From a virus: a DNA stretch of 43,566 nt. The DNA lies in IMG/VR virus record IMGVR_UViG_3300025280_000054, positions 1 to 43,566 of that record; one strand, 5' to 3'. Below are positions 24,101 through 32,100 of the stretch, one piece after another. Each line of letters opens with the position of its first letter. Positions within the stretch are counted from its first letter, which is position 1. The notes beneath the pieces are model-generated. The model was given only the letters and a program-made list of their open reading frames with translations. It was not told the origin of the DNA and made no database searches. The position numbers were made by a program, and so were the translations under genes.

Positions 24101-24154
24101 GATTTTGAGATTAATGATATCTCGATAGTGTACAGATTAAAGAATATAAAATAA
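21119..24154 (+). CDS. tail nozzle / tail tubular-type protein
   Basis: 1011 residues. The opening MPKQVLKLEQFHGGLSTNSD followed by PRDVAVNELTAATDVMVDEL and G-x-I-R-T is the typical start of podovirus nozzle proteins (T7 gp12 and similar), which form the distal tube of the short tail. A long beta-rich insertion (about residues 90-470) is probably an outer domain. The C-terminal half (SKYKTAVVVGRIVYIGGLEF; CKTDFGIAWVNKLGCYLYDG; VTQSWIRGFAA) forms a propeller-like core, ending with DIDFGQPSVRKKVYKVYLTY. It is placed after lysis rather than next to the adaptor, but the role is well supported by sequence order. Confidence 0.78.
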   Translation: MPKQVLKLEQFHGGLSTNSDPRDVAVNELTAATDVMVDELGKIRTLGSTANHDATPSTAIQIYPGHGLFQFSHDRIGGHLGEHLASGGDFTTGTKWTRTGDFAIDSTDATYTHSSGAGTIYQSTANRLEEGVINVTYALKYTISSWSNGSITAFRIKGTGSQFARASANLEQSNGTHITTFTSHASDADQPFTIEATSDGTASFNIDDLSLYIYDAAETGDDYLVLADAESSDSAIYIYSKNQDAWSLSQTITLGSSNNPKTTFYTVDGALRISDGNFGSTNSNKWYGYIKRDLFSDISPSYDINQWYVASQKVSAPNKSTWDDDATLAAVYGSTSTQAGTGLNDQDVDIGRTTLVTATVANVTKAEVNYTYTVLIPGSTVSIEFEAGTYISAFVASDTHIIAQESVGAGTYTGQIIFYPDPAETITDGSVTWTDFRVKINSATGVSTSGITNLKCYELGALPDHSSKLSNNNVHIDFDWETAVGASGWNNVGNTGEWKIGVTFIYDGKQESQITTIVDTADALVSSFVVPGSLGVTAAPSIRLFIADFQTVSTAWNKRITGCNIYMQDVAQDITQPWFLQLSADFESGKLKVESSQKEYDAVYYAENTQEYYYWEVGDGSTDGSVMLTPANVITYGINSGLLENEKSVLSKYKTAVVVGRIVYIGGLEFQNEDGSREVRGDAMIKSPVNKFDLFPLSRLIEVTVQDGDNIIKLEEYADRILQFKKNKMHLINVSQELEFLEDTFVHKGVSHPAATCKTDFGIAWVNKLGCYLYDGQKVTNLLEKQGRQIIKESEWATFTANDPMIGYVPKKRQLIVVDDITTGDGTNDGECYIYDLVTQSWIRGFAATFADQKKTNFVTDWNGDLVHAHTNGTILKWDDASDTSAKINLMTKDIDFGQPSVRKKVYKVYLTYRGDASHVQVHYGVDGLAPASTFFVTNADGTTTGAGAIPKCIAHDVDTDDWVKAELKPGAPVNNISSFRLKISGDGSSAIAADFEINDISIVYRLKNIK

Positions 24155-24155
24155 T

Positions 24156-24647
24156 ATGCCGATAACAAAGTCAGAAAGAATTGCCAGGAAACTTGGTCAT
24201 ACAAAACAGGAAAGACTTCAAGTTCAAAATGGTACTCCTGCTATTAGTAATATGGAAGAAGGTGTTCCAGTTTTAAGTTATGTAACAAATACAGGATTGA
24301 CTGAATTTATCAGGCATAAGAATGTTCTGCATAAAAAGGTATTAGATAAAGCAAAGGATATAGCTGGTGGTACATCTGAATCTTTTGCTGATGATGGGTA
24401 TGTTAAGTTTTCTAATGGTTTGATTTTTCAATGGGGTCAAGAAACAGTTAGTGCAACTACGGAAACAGTTACATTTCCCATAGAATTTCCAACTGCATGT
24501 TTAAATGTTACAGCAACATCTTATGTTGTTGATACAGATGGACAGACTCACTCACCAGGGATTAATACTCTACCTACTACAACTCAAGTTATATTAAATA
24601 CTAAAAGTAGTTGGAGTACAATATTTTGGCAGGCAATAGGACATTAA
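24156..24647 (+). CDS. small tail protein with Gp53-like receptor-binding end
   Basis: 163 residues. The basic N-terminal 75 (KSERIARKLGHTKQERLQVQ) may dock to the nozzle encoded just upstream. The C-terminal 85 match a domain common at fibre tips: GYVKFSNGLIFQWGQ, then TETVTFPIEFPTACLNVTAT and a final aromatic strand (STIFWQAIGH). Such domains bind cell-surface sugars. It may be the tip of the short tail. Confidence 0.7.
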   Translation: MPITKSERIARKLGHTKQERLQVQNGTPAISNMEEGVPVLSYVTNTGLTEFIRHKNVLHKKVLDKAKDIAGGTSESFADDGYVKFSNGLIFQWGQETVSATTETVTFPIEFPTACLNVTATSYVVDTDGQTHSPGINTLPTTTQVILNTKSSWSTIFWQAIGH

Positions 24648-24667
24648 TAAAAGTATAGGAGAATAAT

Positions 24668-25213
24668 ATGCCAACAGACGAAAATACGAACTCTCTAATG
24701 CCTCTCATGCCTGAGCTCCAATGGGATCCCTCTATAGGATATGGAAAAGGATTACAATTACTTAAGTATGATGTAGCTTTAGAAGATTATCAAGAACAAA
24801 AACTTTATGAAAGGGAACTGCTATTAGCGGAGAAGAAAGCTAGGGAAGAATCTGAAAGCAGTTCATTATGGTCTACTCTAGGTTCAATAGCTGGAGCAGG
24901 AATTGGTTTATTTGCAACAAAATCATTGAAAGGTGCAGCAGTAGGGTCTACAATAGGTGGTGAAGTAGGGAAATGGGGACAAAACATATTTGTTGGGAGA
25001 CATTATGATCCAGAAGATTATGCTTTAAGTACTGATGTGGGTAGGTTTGATGTAAAACAGAAGTATGAAATTGAACGGATAAACCAACAGTTTGCAGCGG
25101 CAGCAGAAGCACAGTACTGGAAAGATTGGGCTGGTACAGGAAAATCATTAGCTACTCTTGGTTTTCTAAAGGGAGATACAGGAATAGAGTGGCTTGATGA
25201 ATTCCTTACTTGA
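24668..25213 (+). CDS. internal virion protein with glycine zipper, C-terminally shortened
   Basis: 181 residues, AGGAG before the ATG. A charged helix (30-60) leads to a Gly/Ala-rich segment at about 67-105 (LWSTLGSIAGAGIGLFATKS; AAVGSTIGGEVGKWGQN) whose spacing of small residues fits a glycine-zipper membrane helix, as in T7 gp14-type ejection proteins that form a channel in the cell envelope. It is the first gene of the ejection block. The C-terminus is altered: a 16-bp direct repeat shifts the frame so that the protein ends LDEFLT instead of reading on to GTPETTV (a stop that would lie at 25250). Confidence 0.72.
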   Translation: MPTDENTNSLMPLMPELQWDPSIGYGKGLQLLKYDVALEDYQEQKLYERELLLAEKKAREESESSSLWSTLGSIAGAGIGLFATKSLKGAAVGSTIGGEVGKWGQNIFVGRHYDPEDYALSTDVGRFDVKQKYEIERINQQFAAAAEAQYWKDWAGTGKSLATLGFLKGDTGIEWLDEFLT

Positions 25214-25224
25214 TGAATTGCTTA
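25193..25224 (+). repeat. 16-bp tandem duplication at the end of the glycine-zipper gene
   Basis: CTTGATGAATTCCTTA (25193-25208) is followed at once by CTTGATGAATTGCTTA (25209-25224), 15 of 16 bases identical. Because 16 is not a multiple of three, the copy shifts the frame and brings TGA into phase. With one copy the frame would read WLDELLTGTPETTV to TAA at 25248-25250, just before the next gene's ribosome site. Confidence 0.75.
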
Positions 25225-25269
25225 CTGGTACTCCAGAAACAACAGTTTAAGGGAGAAAAAGGATAGATT

Positions 25270-26151
25270 ATGCCACAGTGTAGTGATTATGGAGAAGGAT
25301 GGGCAGGTGAATATCCTAATTGTACATATCAAACACCTGGTTTTACGGGGAGTGTTGAAAGTCTCGGATATGGAGGATTACTTCCTACAGATATTGAAGG
25401 AAGACCATATGAAGACTATTTTGATCCTTATGATCCTACTCAACAACAGATGGCTGAGACAGTTGCTGGGACAAAAGTTGGTGCTGCAGAGAGTGCTTGG
25501 TCTTTGCAACAAGAACAATTAGGTGAAGCTGCTGCATTGAAAACAGGACAATTAGGAAAAACTTGGGGATTACAAAGAGGTCAGCTTGGATGGGGAGCAG
25601 GAATGGGGGTTAGCGGAGCAAGAAGAGCTGGTATAGGTGCAAAAAGAAAGAGTGAATTTGCATTTTCTGGAACAGCAGAAGAAATGCAAAGAACTGCTGA
25701 AGCTGATGTTATGACAAAATATAGGGGAGGTATAAGAGCAGGAGAAACAGCGTACCAACAAGCTTTAAGAACGACAGAAACTGGTTTGCAACAAGCTTTA
25801 AGAACTGGGCAGTTAGGCTTGGAACAGGAGATAACAGATATATTTCAGCAATTGGGACAAGATGTATTAGGATTTCAGCAAGATTGGCAAGGAGGTCAAC
25901 AACAGACATATTTTAATCTTCTTGGTCTAGGTTTAGACTGGGGAGATGCTGGAGGAGGGCCTGTATATGATGATCCAAATTGTTTTCAAAATTGTATAAA
26001 TGGAGGTGCATCAGAAGATTATTGTGAAGTGAGTTGTGGAAATCCTGCTCCTTCTGATCCTCAAACCTGTGCTGAACAAGGTTTGGTAGAATGTACTGAT
26101 CCGAATGCTAATAATTATGGTTTATGTGGACCTTGTGATTATGGCGAATAA
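25270..26151 (+). CDS. Gln/Gly-rich virion protein with Cys-rich end
   Basis: 293 residues. N-terminal 60: Cys/Tyr/Gly-rich. Middle (about 65-215): repeated helix segments with Gln, Leu, Gly in a regular pattern (LQQEQLGEAAALKTGQLGKT; QQALRTTETGLQQALRTGQL), probably one long amphipathic rod. The last ~65 residues contain ten Cys in pairs (NCFQNC, DYCEVSC) and end with ECTDPNANNYGLCGPCDYGE. That C-T-D-x-x-A-x-N-Y pattern followed by Cys and a final D-Y is like short adhesin repeats in secreted bacterial proteins. Position suggests an internal or ejected virion protein; the Cys-rich tail may fold only after release. Confidence 0.65.
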   Translation: MPQCSDYGEGWAGEYPNCTYQTPGFTGSVESLGYGGLLPTDIEGRPYEDYFDPYDPTQQQMAETVAGTKVGAAESAWSLQQEQLGEAAALKTGQLGKTWGLQRGQLGWGAGMGVSGARRAGIGAKRKSEFAFSGTAEEMQRTAEADVMTKYRGGIRAGETAYQQALRTTETGLQQALRTGQLGLEQEITDIFQQLGQDVLGFQQDWQGGQQQTYFNLLGLGLDWGDAGGGPVYDDPNCFQNCINGGASEDYCEVSCGNPAPSDPQTCAEQGLVECTDPNANNYGLCGPCDYGE

Positions 26152-26320
26152 AGGATTAGGAGATACAGTATCCAATGTCATTAAGAAAGTTTCTGGTGGC
26201 AGGGTAAAGGAATGTGGAGGCTGTAGCAAAAGACGTGAGTGGCTGAATGATAAGGTATCATATACTAGACGTAATGCTTTAAATGCAATTGATAAGATTC
26301 AGAATGGAAATATAAGATAA
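26141..26320 (+). CDS. small CxxC protein, 59 residues
   Basis: The start chosen is ATG 26141 (MANKGLGDTVSNVIKKVSGG), inside the end of the previous gene; a longer frame from 26105 adds only a Leu/Ile/Val run that is out of frame with conserved-looking sequence. Contains KECGGCSKRREWLNDK, a Cys-x2-Cys knuckle followed by Lys/Arg/Trp, suited to binding zinc or nucleic acid. Similar small proteins are frequent in phage structural blocks. The stop shares a base with the next ATG. Confidence 0.7.
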   Translation: MANKGLGDTVSNVIKKVSGGRVKECGGCSKRREWLNDKVSYTRRNALNAIDKIQNGNIR

Positions 26321-28077
26321 TGGCTTGGAAAGCAAGACAGCCTGAAATAGATTATTCAGCTGCAGATGCTCTACGTGAAGTATCATTATTTATAGTAGAG
26401 ATGTATGGGGCGAAATTAGATAGGGAAGAGGGAGATAGAGCTCATCACCTAAATATTCTTGCAGATGAATTAAGAACTGCTAAAACTATTTTAAGAAATG
26501 AAGAGAATGCATATGACGCTGCGAAGCTAGAGCATGAATCTCGTTTTGGAAAGCTTAAAGAAGAAGATTATACAAGTCAGAGTAGACCTGTAACTGATGA
26601 TGTATATAAATGGTATGAGTCTAGGATAGAGGATAAAGAAGGTGCAATTCAACATTATAAGGGAAAAACTCAAAAAATGTTGGAAGAAATAAATTTTATT
26701 AATAGAGTACAGACTGGATTAAACACTGTAAGTACAAAACTTGGTCCAAGCCCAATTTGGTTGGACCCTGAAGATGTTACTCCAGTAGCTCTTGCTCCTC
26801 AGCTTGTAACAGGTACACCAGAAGAAATTGCAGAAAAACAAAAGCTGATAGGAGCTTTTTTTGAAGAACGGCCTGAAGTAGTATCTCCAGGAGCACTTGA
26901 AGTGATAAATCTTCTTAAAGCAGAGGCTATAGCTAAAGCAGAAGGGCGAGATTGGATTATAGATGAACGTAAATATCAAAAAGATAAACGTGAGGAGATC
27001 GAAAAGGATAAAATACTAGCAAGTGATTTAGCGTTAAATCCATTTGTATCAAGTATAAAGGCTATTGCTGGTGGGGATTATAACGATGAAAAAATGATGG
27101 ATCTGATACTTGATATAGGAACTGCACATGGTCAAAAAATAGGAGATATGTTATGTCCTGGCTGTACAACACAAAAACAGTATGATATGGTTTTAGCAAC
27201 TTATAATACTATGGCAAGCTTTGCACAAAAAGGAACTCCAAATGATATTACAGGATTAGGTAGACTTGTAGATAATTTGACAAAACAGTATGAAGAGTCA
27301 CCTGGGAAAGTTGGTGATCTCACAACAGAAAAAGGATTTTTTGCAAGCTGGGTTTATAATGTGTTTAATATTAATATGGAAACGATCGATAAAATAGAAT
27401 TAGAAGGATACAATCCTATAACTAAAGAAGTCACAAAGCATCAAATGAGTGATATGACTCCTGAAAAGTTGATAATGGTTGAGTTTGAAAATTCAGGCTT
27501 GAGCAAAAATGAATATTTTGAGAAACGAGGTAGAAAGATTTTCAAATTATTTAAACAGGTGTATGGAAAGAAAGAATCTGGAGCTGACCGAAGTGCTGGT
27601 GAATTAAAGAAGATGATAGAGGCTGCTTTTCCTAAAAAAAAAAGTGAAGATGAAGTAGCAATTCTTCGTGAGAAGTTAGTTAATATGGATTTTGAAATAG
27701 TTGATGTTACTGCAGATACTGGTTGGTATAGTGTATTAGCACAGGGAGAAGGAAGGCTTAGATTAGTAAAACCATTGGCAGATAGGGTTAAAGAAGCAAA
27801 GAATATATTGGAAGGTAAAGGAATAAATCTTCAAATTGGAGATTCACTGGTAAGAATGGATGTTAAAGAGAAGCAATATCAAGAATGGTTAGCTGCTGGA
27901 TCAAAAGGTGCCACAGTAGCACCTGCTCATAGATCATTTCATACAATAGGATTTGCTTTTGATTTAGACCGTGAAGATGGATCTATGAATAATCCAGAAA
28001 TATTTGATGTTTTAAGAGATTTAGGATTAGTGCAAAGTGATACAGAATGGTGGCACTGGTCGCTAGAAGAAGTATAA
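26320..28077 (+). CDS. virion protein with C-terminal M15-type peptidase domain
   Basis: 585 residues. Residues 1-430 are mainly long charged helices (DEEGDRAHH-type starts; HLNILADELRTAKTILRNEE) and a linker with CPGC. The last ~140 residues are a zinc D,D-peptidase of the VanY/M15 type: SFHTIGFAFDLD (His541, Asp548) and EWWHWSLEE (His579) are the three zinc ligands in the right order and spacing. Enzymes of this class cut peptide bridges of the cell wall. Fused to a coiled-coil rod and placed in the ejection block, it is probably carried in the virion to open the wall during entry rather than used for lysis. Confidence 0.82.
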   Translation: MAWKARQPEIDYSAADALREVSLFIVEMYGAKLDREEGDRAHHLNILADELRTAKTILRNEENAYDAAKLEHESRFGKLKEEDYTSQSRPVTDDVYKWYESRIEDKEGAIQHYKGKTQKMLEEINFINRVQTGLNTVSTKLGPSPIWLDPEDVTPVALAPQLVTGTPEEIAEKQKLIGAFFEERPEVVSPGALEVINLLKAEAIAKAEGRDWIIDERKYQKDKREEIEKDKILASDLALNPFVSSIKAIAGGDYNDEKMMDLILDIGTAHGQKIGDMLCPGCTTQKQYDMVLATYNTMASFAQKGTPNDITGLGRLVDNLTKQYEESPGKVGDLTTEKGFFASWVYNVFNINMETIDKIELEGYNPITKEVTKHQMSDMTPEKLIMVEFENSGLSKNEYFEKRGRKIFKLFKQVYGKKESGADRSAGELKKMIEAAFPKKKSEDEVAILREKLVNMDFEIVDVTADTGWYSVLAQGEGRLRLVKPLADRVKEAKNILEGKGINLQIGDSLVRMDVKEKQYQEWLAAGSKGATVAPAHRSFHTIGFAFDLDREDGSMNNPEIFDVLRDLGLVQSDTEWWHWSLEEV

Positions 28078-28089
28078 TAGGAGTTAAAA

Positions 28090-29196
28090 ATGGCAAATGA
28101 TAAGAAGAAAGATGAAGGAGTTCCAGATGAATGGTTTTTTGATCCTGACAGTGTATTAGCACTAGAGTCTTTATTAAAACTTGATCCTAATGCAGGTGCA
28201 ATAGACTCATTAGAAAATCTTGGGGGGGCAGGAATAGTAAGAACTCCTCCTCCAGCAAGTAATGTTGTAGGGAATCTTCCTCTTGCATATGAAAAAAGTT
28301 TGGGATTTAGGGAGAAAATTGAAGATATAGAGGTTGATCAGGGTGTAATTGATAAAATAGCTCCAGCATTATACATAGGTGCATATGAATTAGGAAAAAA
28401 AATTGTAGGAAGAGATTGGAGATGGCCTAAGGGGTGGAGCCCTAAAATAAGAGGAGCTGGTAAGCAATTGGTTGCTTATAATTTAGCTTTACAAGCTAGT
28501 GATTTGGTAGGAAGTTATGTGGATGATTGGAATAAAGCACATCCAGGTATGAAGTTAAAGCCATTACCTGGTCAAATTGCTGCTGGGGTTGGTGCAGTCG
28601 GAACATATAAATTTGCTTCAAAATTTGCCTGGACTATTATGAATAATGTTAAAACAGGCATGGCTGCTGAAGCAATGCCTGCTGTATTGCTTGAGGCTAA
28701 AAATAAATTAACTGAAAAAGTTGTAAAGCAATATGGAATTAATCAACCAGAAATAATAAAGCGAGCAGATAAAGTTGGTAGAGAAGCAACAGAGAAAGCA
28801 GCAAAAGATGTTGCAAATGTAGTTAAAGAGCGTCTTGGAAAAGATGCAACTAAGAGATGGGATGATATAACTAGACAGCTTATTAAGCCAAGAGTAGCTA
28901 CAAGGGTAGGTAAATATTTAGCAAAGTTCGCTCCTAAAATAGCAACTAGGTTAGCTGTAAGTGCAACTGCAACAGTAATTCCTGAGGGTTTTAGTACCTT
29001 TTTTGGAGTACTTGGTATAGGGTGGACTGCTTATGATATATTTAATCTTATGGAATCAATGCCTGATTCTTCTACTTTATATAACTTAATATTTGAAGAT
29101 GCTCCAGAACAAACTGCTGAAGATATGCTTATGAATGAAATGACAGTTTCAGATAGTATTTTTGTTTCTGGAGAACAGCAAAGGATGAAAGAGTAG
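28090..29196 (+). CDS. internal/ejected virion protein, 368 residues
   Basis: AGGAG precedes the ATG; stop TAG abuts the next ATG. Two parts: residues 70-185 with an Ala/Gly-rich possible membrane helix (IAAGVGAVGTYKFASKFAWT), and residues 190-300 of Lys/Ala-rich amphipathic helix (DKVGREATEKAAKDVANVVK). The last ~65 residues are hydrophobic (FSTFFGVLGIGWTAYDIFNL), ending acidic. This matches internal core proteins that become part of the DNA-translocating channel after adsorption. Not recognised beyond that. Confidence 0.68.
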   Translation: MANDKKKDEGVPDEWFFDPDSVLALESLLKLDPNAGAIDSLENLGGAGIVRTPPPASNVVGNLPLAYEKSLGFREKIEDIEVDQGVIDKIAPALYIGAYELGKKIVGRDWRWPKGWSPKIRGAGKQLVAYNLALQASDLVGSYVDDWNKAHPGMKLKPLPGQIAAGVGAVGTYKFASKFAWTIMNNVKTGMAAEAMPAVLLEAKNKLTEKVVKQYGINQPEIIKRADKVGREATEKAAKDVANVVKERLGKDATKRWDDITRQLIKPRVATRVGKYLAKFAPKIATRLAVSATATVIPEGFSTFFGVLGIGWTAYDIFNLMESMPDSSTLYNLIFEDAPEQTAEDMLMNEMTVSDSIFVSGEQQRMKE

Positions 29197-32100
29197 ATGC
29201 CCGATCCCAATGGTGGAATATCCATTGAAGAGTATCTTAAATATTTAGAGCAGCAAAACGCTAGAAATTTAAGTGCTACTTCTGATACAGGTACTGTACC
29301 TTCAGTTTTAGGAGATGTTCCTTCTGTAGATGTTGATCCTACAGCTCAAGGATGGACTGCACGTAGAAAAAGACTTGGACTTGAGGTAGTAGATGAAGTA
29401 TCAAGTGATAATGCTGCTCTTGACTTTTTGGGTTCTTTAGCTTGGGGTGGTGTTCATGGTATTACTTGGGGAACTTCTGAATTTGTAGAGAAAGCTAAAT
29501 CCTGGGATGAAATGAATGACTGGGAAAAGGCTGGTTGGGTTACTGGTGAAGGTCTTTCATTGTTTACTCCATTCGTTGGTCCATTTGCTTTGTTAGGCAA
29601 AGGTGGTCAGATTGCTACTAGAGCTTTAAGGGGTAATAATTTTATAAGAAAGGCAGCATCTAATCTAGTAAAGGAAGAAGCAATTATTGCTAAAGGGCTT
29701 TTAGATCAAGCTAAAGCTAGAGGAGTTGTTTCTCCAGCTGTATCTAGATCTCTTGAAAGACAATTCGCAAAACAACTTCCCAAAGCCCTTAAAGACAAAC
29801 ATTCAATAGCAAGATTACGAGATCTTAATGCAGATGTAACAGCTGCTCGAACTGCTAGTGTAGGATTACGATCTCAAAGTGAAGATGTGATAGGTAAAGT
29901 GCTTGAGGGTGCAGGAGTTCCTATAAATGTAGCAGCTCAGAGAAAATTGGCTAAAAGTTTTGTAGAGGAATTAGGCAAGGGCAGATATGTAAATGATATA
30001 GGTGAGTGGGTTACCAGATCATTTGGTGGAACAAATCCAGGAAGAATATCACAATATCTTGGTATGGCAGCTCAGGACTTTCTTTATCTTGGATTACATG
30101 CTCTTGGCGTAGAAAAGATAGATTCTTTAGCACATAAGAGATCTGCTGATTATGCTGATATACCTATGAGTACTACTGTTATGTCATTAGGCTTTCCGCT
30201 TATAAGAGGTATAGGAAGAGGTGGTCGTGAGTCTCTTACTCGTGGTATTACATCTTATGCCCAAAGATATAAAAAGATTAACTATAATAAGATAAGTGAG
30301 ATGCCAGGTGGTGATGCTACTGCAAGAGAATTATTAAAAAGTAATGTTAAGGGAGCTAATATAAATATAATTAATTCTTCGGAACATGGACAAAAGACTT
30401 GGACAGTTTTTGGTAAGTCTTATATGGGTAAGCAGGATATACTACATCAAGCAGATACAATGCCATTAGAACATGTAGTTGGACTTCTGAATAAGATGAG
30501 ACTCTCAGTTTCGCAAAGCCTTGTAAAAAGATGGAATAGTAATTACTGGGGAGATCTTTTAGCATCTACACCTCGTATGGGTACAGGTATTTTATTCATG
30601 AATTACGGTGCATTTCAAAGTGGTGCATTTAAGAATATGAGTCCTCAGGAATTATCTTCTCACTTATTTATGGCAGCATTTATGACTAAAGGTAAGGGTG
30701 CCTGGGATCATGCTGGTAAAAGAGGTTATCTATCAAGTGAGTATGGGGAGATGAACCGAGCATTAGAATTTCTTCAGACAGATCATAAACAAATGGATGC
30801 AACTATTTCTACCATGAAAATTAGGAATATGATTGATAAGCATGGTGTTGTTCATGGGAATAATCCAATTGCTGATGAAATTGTAAATGTATTTGATAGT
30901 GTTATTGAAGGTGAACGTATTGCCTGGAGAAATGATGGGGAATTTATTTCATCGACAAAGTATGCGAAAGTTCAGGAATTACTTAGTGCATATAATGCAA
31001 TAAAGAGGATGAAGGATAAAAGCTTTACTCATGTAACTATTGATGATATGAATACTCAAGCATTGGATATGATTAAAAGAGATCTTGGGGTAGTAAAGAT
31101 AAGGGATAAGTCAGTTGATGATATATTAAAAGATGATCTTCGAGAAGAGTTAACAGAAGAAACCAAGAAAGAGATAATTTCTGATGAGTATGGTATACTT
31201 GGGTTGCTCTCTGAAAGATTTGGGATACCTTTTAGTATTGTTCCTGTTCCTGAAGGTACACCTTTAAAAGGATCTGCAAGACTGATTAAGACACCAGAGG
31301 ATGGGAATAATTATCCTAATATACATGAATATAATAATTTGATAGTAAAATATGGCTCTTTATTGAATATTGATATAATTGATAAACCTGCACTTGCTAC
31401 TAAGCTGGCAAAAGATAGAAATATGGAAGTAAGAGATTATGATAATGCTTTGGGAGATGTGACACATGAATACATGGTTAATATGGAAGGCAGATATCTA
31501 AATCATAATTTATATTTAGAATTTGGTGATAACATATTTCTTCAAGCCCTTCATGATATTAATGCTAGCCAAGCAAAATCTGATATATATAAAGTTGTTT
31601 CTAATGTTGAAACTGATAAACAGAATGTTATTACGTTAAGAGAAGCTCTTGTTCATGTTTTTGGTCAGAAGGGTAAGTTTTCTGAGAATATATATGACAA
31701 TGAGGTTGATAAAAAGGTTGGAGAAGAGTTACTTAGTGATGCAAAAATATCTGAAAATTTGTTAATTATACAGCCAGTGTATGATTTAATGAAGAGCTTA
31801 TCAAATATAGGTAAAACCAGATCACCGAAACTTAATATAAAATCAGGTGATGTTCAGGAAGTTGCTGACAAAGTAGGAGACATGGTTAATAGACTCCCTG
31901 GTGACTGGAAACCTCCAAATCTATATATTAGAGGATTGGAGGAATTTCAATCTAGAATATTTACTGGCGGTAATAGATTATCTTATACTGCATTTCAGAG
32001 AGCTAAAGATGATGGTCTTATTCGTATGGATTTTGAGGGAGGAGTGAGAAAAATAATATTTCCTAGTGAAAATGCTATTGATAATGGACTTCCTGGAGAT

